Assembly: GCF_001625215.2 (NCBI RefSeq)
Contig: NC_030383.2
Location: 9,312,779 to 9,376,778 of the forward strand
Direction: 5' to 3'
Length of the DNA: 64,000 nt
Source: Daucus carota subsp. sativus
Taxonomy: Eukaryota; Streptophyta; Magnoliopsida; Apiales; Apiaceae
The position numbers and the translations under genes are program-made. A model generated the notes under the pieces. The model was not told the DNA's origin. It searched no databases and saw nothing but the letters and a program-made list of their open reading frames with translations. Position 1 is the stretch's first letter. Each line of letters starts with the position of its first letter. This document shows, one piece after another, positions 11,773-22,377 of this stretch.

Positions 11773-12653
11773 CTGTTGAAAGCAAAGACAAAACAAACCA
11801 AAATAAATTAAGGAATGAATTCTACATTACGGCCTCAACAAAAGGGTGATGCCCAAATCTATCACTTTTTACAGGGATAAGGCCCCAAATATCACTATAG
11901 GAGAAGATGACCTCAAATATCAAACGCTAGGTCGTGCAGCGTTCATCCATTTTTCACTTCTTAACGCTAGGTGGTCTAACGTTTTAGTACCCTAAACGCT
12001 ATTTCATGTAGTGTTTTACACACAAACGCCAGACATGTTACGTTTTATAAGGTTTTTCAGACCCAGACGCAACACAATGTAGAGTTTTTTTTCCAAAAAT
12101 CAAAACATTAGATTATTTGGCGTTAATAAGAGATATTTCGGATCTTTTCCGGTAACACTGGTATTCTGGACATTATTTGTGAAAATTATGGTATACGGGA
12201 CATTTTTTGTCAATAAGAAGATCATCTGTATAAAGTCTACCAAAAAAAATTCTTGTTCCATTTGCCAAGTGTATCAATAACCAACCACATAGATACATGA
12301 ACCATCATTCATTTTAAGCACTTCACCTTTACCAATTTTAATATAAATGATCATCCATCTCTCCCATCCATGTATAGATATATCTTTCATAAAGCTTCTT
12401 ATATAAAGACACTGAATGCTATTGCAAGAACGAGAATAATATCATTCAGTTTACACATGTGATACCACTACTTGAGCTCGTGAACTCGAGCTCTGATATC
12501 ATATTAAGAACGGACGAGTATTATATCTTAACAATTATGAAGGGAGAAACGATGACGATGTGAAGAACATATTAAAGCATAAAATAATCGACAATTCACT
12601 TTGAAGAGGAACAAAAACACATCCATATATACATAATCAAGAGTGAGACATAC
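11773..12653 (-). other. 5'UTR intron of SURNod19 copy A
   Basis: On the minus strand the donor is 'ttcg|gtatgtct' at 12653 and the acceptor is 'tttcaacag' ending at 11773, 16 bases before the ATG. Both borders are conserved in copy B (20917 and 20154), which supports the intron. It contains an insertion (about 11829-12221) that copy B lacks. Confidence 0.65.
11829..12221. mobile_element. Insertion with repeated 'aacgct' motifs in the leader intron of copy A
   Basis: Comparison with copy B shows flanks that align ('gaattct' before, 'gaagatcatc' after) with about 390 extra bases here. Inside, variations on 'aaacgctaggt' and 'acgtttta' recur at spacings of about 30-40 bases (11922-12070), with gacatt...ttgt phrases at the right end. 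I recognise no terminal repeat and cannot assign a superfamily. Confidence 0.5.
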
Positions 12654-12718
12654 CGAAGATGATGTGAGTAACAAACTGGAGGAAGATTATAGACACAAAA
12701 CAGGAGGTTCAGTTTAGT

Positions 12719-12725
12719 TTATATA
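12719..12725 (-). promoter_or_regulatory. TATA box of SURNod19 copy A
   Basis: tatataa on the minus strand lies about 65 bases upstream of the leader-intron donor. The surrounding 'tatataaactaaac' is identical in copy B, so the core promoter was duplicated with the gene. Confidence 0.6.
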
Positions 12726-12997
12726 GATGCTCACGCAATGAGTATGATGAGCTAAAATAGGACGAGTGAACAAATAATTGCCAAGTGTATCTCTTCGGTT
12801 TACAAAGTACTATGAGGGAATCGAATATGTGATACGAAAATGCAAAATTCCAAAACGGTGGTATTTTTCATATCCCACGCTGAGCAGTTGGCTCCACACA
12901 AATTCATTCCGATTTTAAAGCTGAATTTAAAATTCTAGCTGTGGGATGGTTAAATATACTTGATATTTTGAAACATCAATATATATATATATATATA

Positions 12998-13691
12998 GGC
13001 TAATGATCAAATAGAAACCAATTTTAAAATAAAAACTAGAAACCAATACAAGTTAGTGATATTCTCAGTACAATTTAGTGATATTCTCTTTAGGATTTAG
13101 TGATATGTGTTGCAGGAATTAGTGAAAATTTAATATCCAGATATGTTCTAGCTTAAAATCTCCAGATCTGTTCATGTTTTCAATTCAGATGGTGGTGATA
13201 GTGGTGGAGATGGTGGAGGTGAAGGTGAAGATGGAGGAAGGATGATTGTAGCGGAGGTTTGAGCGGCTTGAAGTGGGGGGTTGGAGCGTTGCCGGATTAG
13301 TGGCAGCTCCACGTTTGAAGTTGAGTCGAGTGGAGAAAGAAATATGAACATGGTTGAAGGAGGTTGAAGCAGCGATTAAGATGGGGATGGTGAAGATGGA
13401 GGTGTGGAGGTTGTGTTGTTAGAGAAATAATGGAGGTGGAGGTGGAGGTGGAGATGGAGGTGGTGGTTATGGAGGGAGCGGGCGGCATAGAGGTGGTAGT
13501 GGTTATGAAGGAGGCGACGACGGAGGTGGTGGTAGTGGAGGTGGGTTGGTGAAGATGGAGGTGGTTTTGGTGAAGATGGAGGTGGAGATAGGGTTGTTTA
13601 AGAATCTAGTGGTATCTGCTTTAGGATTTAGTGATATTTCAGATTGGTTTTTAGTTTTTAGGATAAGAAGGTTTCTATTGGAGTAAAACTC
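12998..13691. mobile_element. TIR element with GGTGGA minisatellite core, unit 1
   Basis: The left end (ggctaatgatcaaatagaaacc) and the inverse of the right end (gagttttactccaatagaaacc) are about 56-bp imperfect terminal inverted repeats continuing into aaaaactag/aaaaaccaa phrases. The element sits inside a (TA)n tract. 'ttaggatttagtgatat' recurs subterminally. The core (about 13190-13590) is strongly purine-rich on the plus strand, with ggtgga/gatgga repeats. Translated frames over it are low-complexity and I do not treat them as genes. It is followed directly by a second copy. Confidence 0.65.
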
Positions 13692-13717
13692 TATATATAT
13701 ATATATATATATATATA

Positions 13718-14406
13718 GGCTCATGATCAAATAGAAACCAATTTTAAAATAAAAACTAGAAACCAATACAAGTTAGTGATATTCTCAGTACAATTTAGTG
13801 ATATTCTCTTTAGGATTTAGTGATCTGTGTTGCACGAATTAGTGAAAACTTAATCTCCAGATATGTTCCAGCTTAGAATCTCCAGATCTGTTCACGTTTT
13901 CGATTCAGATGATGGTGATAGTGGTGGAGATGGTGGAGGTGAAGGTGGAGATGAAGGAAAGATGATTGTAGCGGAGGTTTGGGCGGCTTGAAGTAGGGGG
14001 TTGGAGCGTTGCCGGAAATAGGTGGGGTTCCGTGTTTGAAGTTGAGTCGAGGTGGAGAAAGAAGTATGAACGGGGCTGAAGGAGGTTAAAACAACGATTA
14101 AGATGGGGCTGGTGAAGATGGAAGTGGAGGTTGTGTTGTTAGAGAAATAATGGAGGTGGAGGTGGAGATGGAGGTGGTGGTTATGGAGGGGGCGGGCGGC
14201 ATAGGGGTGGTAGTGGTTATGAAGGAGGCGACGACGGAGGTGGTGGCGGTGGAGATGGGGTTGGTGAAGATGAAGGTGGGGTTGGTGAAGATGAAGATGG
14301 AGATGGGGTTGTTTAAGAATTTAGTGGTATTTGCTTTAGGATTTAGTGATATTTTAGTTTGGTTTTTAGTTTTTAGGATAAGGAGGTTTTTATTGGAGTA
14401 ATACTC
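13718..14406. mobile_element. TIR element with GGTGGA minisatellite core, unit 2
   Basis: This is a direct tandem copy of 12998-13691 at a period of about 720 bases. By eye it is more than 90 percent identical, with matching ends (ggctcatgatcaaatagaaa ... ggagtaatactc) separated by a shared (TA)n spacer. The pair could reflect unequal exchange between TA tracts, or insertion of one element beside another. Confidence 0.65.
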
Positions 14407-14929
14407 TATATATATATATATATAAAGGAGGATGCGGGCGTCTCTAGGATTGTTCGATTCAGTCTTTTGATTTTTCTTAAATTTCGGATAAAAAATATAT
14501 TTATAATTCAAAAAATCAGATTCAAAAATTCTAAAAGTAATACAATTCTTTTCTTATTAGATTTCCGACTTGCAGCAATATGTACTCAACGATGCAGCAC
14601 TTCATAACTCAGATCAACCAAATTTGACTAAACAAATCGGAAACAAAGGATTGCACCAAGCAAAGCAAATATACATGAACCGTGGCTAATGACCCTGCAT
14701 CTAACACAAGGCAAAGGACTCGAGACTAACTAATCAGACAGAAGCAACAAAATCAAATATAAAGGAGAATGCAGGGTATAAAGTGTTGGGGCAGCTAAGC
14801 GAGCCCTAGCTCCACAATAGTACGATATTGTCCGTTTTGGATCTTTGACGTGAGATTTGAGATTTATGATAAAGTTTGGATTTTTATTTCTTATCTGATT
14901 CAATTTGTTGGTGTAGTTTTAATTTTTCT
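14407..14929. other. Intergenic stretch, nothing assigned
   Basis: I see no exon. The phrases 'aaaggaggatgcgggcg' (14425) and 'aaaggagaatgcagggt' (14761) resemble each other and may mark borders of an older insertion, but I could not define it. Confidence 0.35.
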
Positions 14930-15877
14930 AATTTTTTAAGAGAAAATAGATAAAATAGTTAAGAAATAATAATCATAAAAGAGATATAATTCCAAGTAGT
15001 TAAGAAATAGAATCTTAACAGAAATGTAATTGCGAAAATCTATGAAGTTCTAAGTAGTTAAGAAATAGACATCTTAAAAGAAAGATTTAAGAAATATGAA
15101 TCTTAAAAAAAAATATTAATAGCTAAAATCTATAAAATTCCAAGTAGTTAAGAAGTAGAAATCTTAAAAGAAAAGAGAGATAATTCTAACCAGTTAAGCA
15201 ATAGGAATCTTAAGAAAAATATAATAACTATAATCTATGAAATTAGATATATTTATCTAATTATAATTATAATTTAATCATAATATAAATGATTCTTGAT
15301 TAGTATTGTGCTTGAGGGGAGGGCGGCCCAAATTAATCTTTATCTGAATAATAATAAATTTTTTTATTAGAGTTATGTTTGACGGAAAAACAGCTAAATA
15401 ATTTTTATCTAAGTTATAATATATTTTGTATTAAAACGAGACCACGGCTTAAAATAATTTTCATCCAATTATAATTTTTAACTTTATCATAATTATAACA
15501 ATTTTTTATTAGTATTGTGTGTTGATGGTAGAGCGACTCAAACTAATATTTATATTATAATGTTTTTTTATTAGTATTGTGTTTTACAAGAGAGCGGCTC
15601 AAACTAATTATTATCTATATTATTATGTTTAATTTTATCATAATTATTGATTAATATTGTCTAGAAGGACGGTTCATACAATTTTTTTTAAATTAGTATT
15701 GTGTTTGACAAGAGGCAACTTAAACAAATTTTTATATTAATTATAATATTTTTTATTAGTGATATGTTTAACGTGAAGATGACTCGAAATAATTTTTATG
15801 CAATTATAATAATAATTTGTATTAAAATTTATAAAAAAATTAGTAACGCCGCCGCGAAGCGCGGCTTCATTCACTAG
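14930..15877 (+). mobile_element. Helitron 3' portion with two internal tandem-repeat arrays
   Basis: The right end has a GC-rich hairpin (gccgcgaagcgcggc) followed by ttcattcactag and then T. A terminal stem-loop plus CTAG inserted before T is the Helitron 3' signature. Two arrays lie upstream: about five units of roughly 70 bp built on 'aagtagttaagaaatag...atcttaa' (14940-15245), and about six to seven diverged units of roughly 90 bp built on 'ttagtattgtg...gcggctcaaactaat' (15295-15840). The 5' TC end was not found, so the left border is arbitrary. No Rep/helicase is present, so it is non-autonomous. Confidence 0.6.
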
Positions 15878-16128
15878 TTTGAAATAAAATACATGAATAT
15901 ATGTATTTTTTTCAGAATTTTGGTTATCTATACAACTGGGATGCTCATTTATTATCTTAAATTAAAAATGTTGTGTTTTTCTGCGTAGTGCTTGTTTATT
16001 TTATCAAAAGAATTTAGATGTGATACTCATTTATCATTTTAGGTATCAAGAACTAAATATCCACTATATTGTATATAATTGTCAAGATATATAAATTATT
16101 ATTAATTCTTTAGAATCAGAATTGAATA
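15878..16128. other. Short AT-rich spacer between two Helitron elements
   Basis: No exon or repeat was recognised. Confidence 0.35.
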
Positions 16129-16684
16129 TCTATACTATACTATAATAAGCCAACATAGGTATAATTTGTAGTCCAAGGTTTTAGTTATATTTTTTGGTTT
16201 GGTACTCTCCTTTTGGTACTACAAGTCTACAAATGTGGAGTCTATTAGTATTATATTGTTAAACAGTTTCAAATACTAAAAACACTCATAAAAATCCATT
16301 ATCATATAATATTTCATTAAAAAAATTATAATAATGATATAAATATACAATTTTGAATATCTTCTTTTAACAAAAACATTCATATAACTTTTTTTAACTT
16401 TAACGTGTTCTATTTCAATATAAACACGAACTATTACATAACATTTTCTAACTCTAATCTTAAAAGTTATTATTGTCAAAAAAACCAAAATAACAAAATT
16501 AAGTTGAAATTCGATTGATTAGATTACTGAATCGGGAGAAAATATAGGCAATTGAATAATATAATTTAATTAAAATTCAATCCATTAATACTAAAATACT
16601 AATAAAATAATATTACAAATTAAATTTTAAATAATAAATTACGAACTATATACCCGGCCGTGCTTCGCACGGGTTAAAGGCTAG
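16129..16684 (+). mobile_element. Non-autonomous Helitron, complete
   Basis: It begins tctatactatactataat directly after an A and ends with the hairpin cccggccgtgcttcgcacggg, then ttaaaggctag, directly before a T. A 5' TC, a 3' stem-loop, CTAG and A/T insertion flanks are the full Helitron set. The 556-bp interior has no coding content. Confidence 0.75.
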
Positions 16685-16865
16685 TATTGTTAAATCTTTA
16701 ATGATGTTCGCTAAAATGAATATTGATTAAAAAAACTTGAATTAATGAATATTTTTGGTTCGAATATATATTGTTCCGGTTGGTTTATCCTTTTTCTCTC
16801 TTTTTTTATAATTTTATTTAGTTAAAAGTTTCCATACTAGGTTAATATCATTAATTTAAAAGTAT

Positions 16866-16950
16866 ACCCGTTAGGTTGCGTGAGCTCGTGGGTTTATCCA
16901 GTGCGCACCCGAAGGGTAGCGGCTGCGGGTTCCTACGTTAATAAAAAATA
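16866..16950 (+). mobile_element. SINE-like or LINE 3'-end fragment, copy 1
   Basis: The GC-rich segment gcgtgagctcgtgggtttat ... gggtagcggctgcgggtt is followed by cctacgtt and an A/T-rich tail. The same segment occurs inverted at about 62190-62255 with the same tail junction (ctacgttaa). Recurrence plus an A-rich tail points to a retroposon 3' end. Plant tRNA-derived SINEs carry similar phrases. Confidence 0.6.
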
Positions 16951-17372
16951 ATATACAAAATACAAAAATGAAATTTCAATCATTCAATTCTAAAGAATGA
17001 TATTCCAAAACTCCAATTTACACCGCATATAATTTATAATGGAGACTATTGGCATCTACAACCACACCGATAATAATGAATAATAATAAAGCTTCACCAA
17101 CATATATATAGTTCTAAGTTCCAGGCTTCCAGCTTCTATTTCTCTCAGTCTCCCTGAACAATGGAGGATTGAGGAAGAAAGAAATGTACACGACACTCAC
17201 CAGAAATAGAAATACCAGTATTATCAACATTGCATTGCATTCAGTTTCATGCACAAGTAACTTAATCCAGCTATTTGGATCAGCACCCACATTGCATTCA
17301 GTTTTCAAGGAGATCCTTACTAGTTGCATCTTTGTTACATTACATAGCCTTACATGGGAGAGAAAAACAAGA
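16951..17372. other. Region 3' of SURNod19 copy B
   Basis: The part nearest the gene (about 17240-17372) is conserved with the corresponding region of copy A and is probably 3'UTR. The rest shows nothing recognisable. Confidence 0.45.
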
Positions 17373-20141
17373 TCATATCACTATTGGCGCATATCCATCT
17401 TCTCGTGGGCTTCTGAGTTTTCTGTAACCGACGAAAACAATGGCCATAGCTATTCCCACTCCAAACAGAACCCCTACCTGAACCAAGCTGCTCTTTTCTG
17501 TTTCCCCGTGCATCTGCAGAACCAAAACACCCATTGTATAACGCTATTCGAATCATAGCAACACAGTATTTTTTATATTGCTCATTTTGAAAAAGTTGGT
17601 TTTATATATGTTACTGCCACTTATTTCCACATTACTTTCCATACAGATTTTCTAACTCGATAAATCTGGTGGTTATGTATGTCCATATAGTTTCAAAGAC
17701 TTTCTTTGATATTTTCAAGTAAGAGGTAAATATTAGCCGATTTATTTTCAAACCCATAGTCTTCATAGTAATAGTGAAATGGAGACGGGACATAAGTTCA
17801 CCTCAATTGCAGCCTGCGTGAAAGACTTTGTATTTGGTAATGGCTCTGCAACCAAAATGTAAAAGAGCCCCATAACTCCAGTGTGTCTTTGGGAACTGCT
17901 GTAATTGGATACCAAATATAGAGTTTCCCCATCTGCAATCCTAACTGAGCCTGGCTTCGGATAACAGGTGGACATTCCTACAATGTAGCCAGCCTCATTA
18001 CCAGCTTCCTTTCCTTCTCCATAAGTTGGTATCGATGAGCATATTACTCGTCCATCCTACATGATTCAAGATAGAAGACATCATATTAAGAAATGAATAA
18101 AAAGAGGCACATACAGCTCATCCCACATCTGGGTCAAATGCATATTAATTTAAAATCTGCACACACAAAATTTTTTAAATGCGGAACAGGTTACTACTCT
18201 CTCATATATACTGCAATAAAGTTCTTGGTTGAATGTGAATAAGGCATTCTATAAACAAACTTCCAACCTACGAATACACTGTCATAAGCACTTTTTCAAA
18301 TTTCAAGCATTATATTAGGTAAATTTAGTATAACATGTGAACTGTTTAATCTAATTCAGTGTCAAGGCGTTCAGGCTTCTATGAAGTATAAAAGCTGGTA
18401 CAAAGGACAATCACCTGGCCAGCTGGCACCTTATATCATCAGTTTAAATAACAATCATGGATCAAGCAAAGGAGTTCTATTACCACCTGATTATCATCAT
18501 GTAATGATTGACTACACGAAAAATACAGTACCTCAAGAAATCGGTTATATTCCATGACTTAAAGTATCAGGACAATGCTTGTTTCATGGGATTACTGTCC
18601 CCAGACTGTTTACAGTTTGCACTCAATTCATTGTACTTAATCACTTAAACAGTCCCATGGATTAATTTTGATATATAACTTACTAAATCATTTGGGGTGG
18701 GGCTACTGATCCTATGTTATCCCAATATATTATTAATCCTGTGTAGATGAACTAAAAATGATATAAAAGTAGTCCATGTTAAATAAAACCATACTGCAAA
18801 GTTAGAACAAATTGTTCAATAGTCCAGAGCATTATTAATTTCATGACTAATGAAATAAACTTAGCATAGATCTTGCTTAGTATCTACATACCAACAGTTT
18901 ATAATATATAGAAAGTAGGCCAATGCCATAGCATATTAAAGTTTAAAAGCCTATAGTTCACCAATATTTGCTTTTAGTTGCACTATCAATTCCTGGTAGA
19001 CAATATTAAAAGTGAAAATTATAGAAGATCTAGTTTAAAATAAGGACAATACCTCTCCATAAAGAGTGGAACCAATGCCCCCAGTATGCTGGTGTGCAAC
19101 ACCATAGATAACATCACCACCAGTTGGCATAACCACACTTATCTGTCTAGAATCAACACATGCCTCTTTATTCGTATCTGTGGCACAAGCCTCAACAGTA
19201 TACTCAACCTGTAACAAGATAACACAGTGGTGGTCACTCATAGGATCAATACTTTAAATTAGCTATGTAAAAGTTGTTTGAAGTTTACTCACGTGGCAAT
19301 CATGGTTTGTGCTCGGGGCCATCTTTGAATCTTCAGGCTTTTTCCACGTATCAGTAATATCAAATATATAAATCTTAAGAGGTAGAATGGAGTCTTCCCA
19401 ATCAACCCACGACACAGTGTACCTCATGTAGAGGTCTCTCCTAGGACTCTCAAATCCTTGTTTAAGCCGACATTGTGTCTTATCATAGCAACAATATAAT
19501 CCTCCTATATAATCTGGTTCCAAAGGTTGGTTATATTCATTTAAAGTAACATTGTATAGATCGCACCTGCACTCAGTACATCCTAATCTCTCTGCTGCAC
19601 CCCGAGTATCAATAGCATGAACATTAAGCAACCATTTTTCCTCATAGCCATCAGGAATTTCTGCAGGGTTGCCAATCTCAATCGCATAAGGATCTGGGAT
19701 ATGTGTGGCTGTTTTTCGTGTTTCAGACCCAAGGCCAAAATATTGTGGTAGACCATTATAACTGCAAATTCCAGCATTTCTTGCAATTATATAATTTGAC
19801 TGGGAGAAACCAGAACTTTCGCTGTGCTTGGAAACGTCAGTTCCTTTACGCTCATAGTATCTAACAGCAACCCAGTGGTGAAGATAGGTCTCATGAAGGG
19901 GAACAGAGTTGCCGGATTCATCAACTACTTCAGCATTAAAATTCTTGATTGCAACATGACCTCTTGGAAAGTCAATATTGTAAAACCATTTGTTAGCCAC
20001 TGACCCGGGACCTAGAACAATCTTAGGTGATAGAAAGACTTTAGTTTTCACTCCATTTTCGCGACCTTCTAAGCTTTGGGAACTTAAGGCCAACAAGAAA
20101 GTTACAAATAATACAACACAACTTTGAGAACCCCGTAACAT
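17373..20141 (-). CDS. SURNod19 family protein, copy B
   Basis: Four exons, 20141-19293, 19208-19053, 18056-17802 and 17513-17373, encode 466 residues. Exons 2-4 have exactly the lengths of copy A (156, 255, 141), and exon 1 is one codon longer. The signal peptide (VVLFVTFLLALSSQSLEG), the LHHWVAVRYYERKG block, the Cys clusters, the VAHQHTGGIG stretch and the C-terminal membrane span (VGVLFGVGIAMAIVFVGY) are all kept, so both copies look functional. The start at 20141 (MLRGSQSC) is preferred over an in-frame ATG in the leader intron, because the conserved acceptor at 20154 removes that ATG. Intron 2 (18057-19052) is longer than in copy A (10162-10670) by nearly 500 bp. Confidence 0.92.
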
Positions 20142-20153
20142 ATTCTCGTTTAT

Positions 20154-20917
20154 CTGTTGAAAGCAAATACAAAACAAATAAACTTAACAAAAAAAAACAG
20201 AGAACAAATTCTAGTATTTAAACGGAAAAGATCATCAGTCTACAAAGATAAAATAAAAACCCTGGTCAGTTAGCAGGATACTATCAATCACCAATTACTT
20301 AGATACATGAACTTGTTGAAGAGTATGCGACTCTGTTGAAGCCTTCCTCTAACACCTTAAGGTCTGAGATGAATTGTTTTGTTAACATCGTATTAGAGCC
20401 CGGTTTGAGTCTCCCCTCATTAGTTGTCCGGTAAGATGAGCGTGTAACTTACCACCATTTATCATATTACATACTTTAATATAAAATTTTAATTCTGAAA
20501 TTTTATGTAAAATTCTGACAACTTGATTTGAAATATCAACACCTAATAAATTTATTGATCTTGGTGGTACAGTGCAAGGTTCAACCAACCACCAGACAGA
20601 AATTAAGACCACACCAGAACAATACTCAGAAACTCCATCTCCCATATCATGTTATCACTTCCAAGTAACTCGAGCTCTGATATCATGTTAAGCTCGTAAA
20701 CAAGTCTCGATGTTTGAGGAAGAAGGCTTAATCTAACATCTATATCTTTAATAAAATTTATAGAAACATTAAAAAATAGTTGTGTATAAAAACTGAACAG
20801 ACCAGTTTCACTTGACCAGACAATCTACAGAAAGTGCTTAAACAATGATGATCAAGTGCTTAAACATACCATAAAGCTAAAGCATAGCATAAAGGACAAT
20901 ACAAGAGAAAGACATAC
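20154..20917 (-). other. 5'UTR intron of SURNod19 copy B
   Basis: The borders (gtatgtct donor at 20917, tttcaacag acceptor ending at 20154) match copy A. The interior shares scattered blocks with copy A, such as 'ctcgagctctgatatcat', and has its own indels near 20365-20670. Confidence 0.6.
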
Positions 20918-20961
20918 CCGAAGAAGATGCGTGTAGAACAAACCGAACACTGAGGTTTAGT

Positions 20962-20968
20962 TTATATA
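20962..20968 (-). promoter_or_regulatory. TATA box of SURNod19 copy B
   Basis: tatataa on the minus strand has the same flanking bases (aactaaac) as copy A and lies 44 bases upstream of the leader-intron donor. Confidence 0.6.
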
Positions 20969-21564
20969 GACCCTAGGACTGATGATGAGTTAGATTAGGA
21001 CGAGAGAACAGATTAATGCCACGCGTTACTATTCATTTTTGCAAATTACAAATCGGGTAATCGAATCTATGACCACAAACGCTTTTCAAGCGTTTAGCTT
21101 TTATTTAAACAACATCGCATTTGGCAAAACTCCAGCGCAATACTTTTCATAGCTGACCCCACAAAATAATCTATAAAAAAATTATAATATTTTATATTAC
21201 TTGGAATGTATTTTAAGACTTATATGAAATAATAACATAACATAATTTATCAAACTATATATATAACAACATCCCGTTTCGAGTATAAATAATTGAGGAC
21301 GGAAGGAATATGATATTACGGATAACACACTCTTATTTTTAATTTTTAAATAATGTCTTTGACTATCATTTTAAATCTTTTATATATAGGGCTAAATTCA
21401 AATTGGAAACTATATATATTTTTTTTGAGAAAATTTGGAAAGTATATTTTATATTATGAAGATTTTTTATTGGATCTACACAGATATATTAAATTAACAA
21501 AAATATTTTAACCTTTTTTTTATATTGAATTGAGTCATTATATTTAATTAGTATTTATCTACTA
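20969..21564. other. Upstream region of SURNod19 copy B
   Basis: This is AT-rich DNA without exons. It presumably contains the promoter. I see no strongly supported cis-element. Confidence 0.35.
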
Positions 21565-21773
21565 CTACCTCCGTCTCACTCATTTTTATATATTTTTTCG
21601 CACGGTTCAGAACGCACTAATATTCTTATAAAATGTAGTCTGATAATTTATTCTTAAAATTTCCTTTTCTAGATAAATATTTAAATATCAAATTTTTGTT
21701 AAAAAAGATAAAATGATAAATTATAAAAAATATGTTCCCAGCCCTGTCACCAAAATATACAATTCTGAGGGAG
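21565..21773. mobile_element. Degraded Stowaway-type MITE
   Basis: The left end is ctacctccgtctcactcat after TA. The right end is attctgagggag followed by TG in place of TA. The internal 'ttcttataaaatgtagt' resembles the other Stowaway copies. One target base is mutated, so it is older. Confidence 0.65.
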
Positions 21774-22377
21774 TGACCACGGGAAAAAATAGCGTCACAG
21801 TAGACTTCTTAGAATAAATATGAAACCTGCATCAAAAACTTATCATTTTTTGTTTCACAAGATAAGTATAGATATTTTGGCATCTAGATGTTCACCGACC
21901 CAAAAAACGTGCAGATGTTAAGAGTATTGACCAGACAAAACGCGACAACTTGATGGCAGATTGGCAGTTGAATGTGAATACTCTTTCTTTTCTCATATCT
22001 TTATTGCTATAACTGCATATCAAAGCAACTCAACGAGTCCGAAAAATGTATTTCAACATAAATCAGTGTCAGCACAGTTTTGTACAACAAGGTTAACTTG
22101 CCTTGGAAAAATTGACAAAACTCAGTACCCACAACACGGAGTGCCTTGTCGCGACTCACATGAAACACAACTATGTACAGAAGCTGTTGATCCGCTTGTA
22201 ATCCGAGTAAAACTAGTTATTTTTACTCTCCAGCTCTCCAGCCTTCCCGGTTGATGAATGACCAAAAATTTTGATACATGACGTCTGTTCAAGTCAAATT
22301 TTGTCTCTTTAACATCTCTGCTGTAGGATGTCGGGTCCAGGCAAACGTGAAATTTGTTATGATCACCTCTGTAACAA
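21774..22377. other. 3' flank of the J-domain protein gene
   Basis: The right part is probably the 3'UTR of the minus-strand gene ending at 22378. No other coding exon is supported. Confidence 0.4.

Noticed and set aside
13297..14511. Several open frames over the GGTGGA repeats (Thr/Ser/Pro-rich on one strand, Val/Met/Glu-rich on the other)
   Set aside because: Every frame is open because the DNA is a purine-rich minisatellite. Composition, not coding, explains them.
17169..17558. 129-codon plus-strand open frame
   Set aside because: It is antisense to the last exon and 3'UTR of SURNod19 copy B, whose coding sense is certain.
20660..20700. 'gctctgatatcat' in the SURNod19 leader introns, resembling an initiator-Met primer binding site
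   Set aside because: It mismatches the true site, no LTR lies beside it, and the phrase is simply shared by the two duplicated introns (also near 12485).
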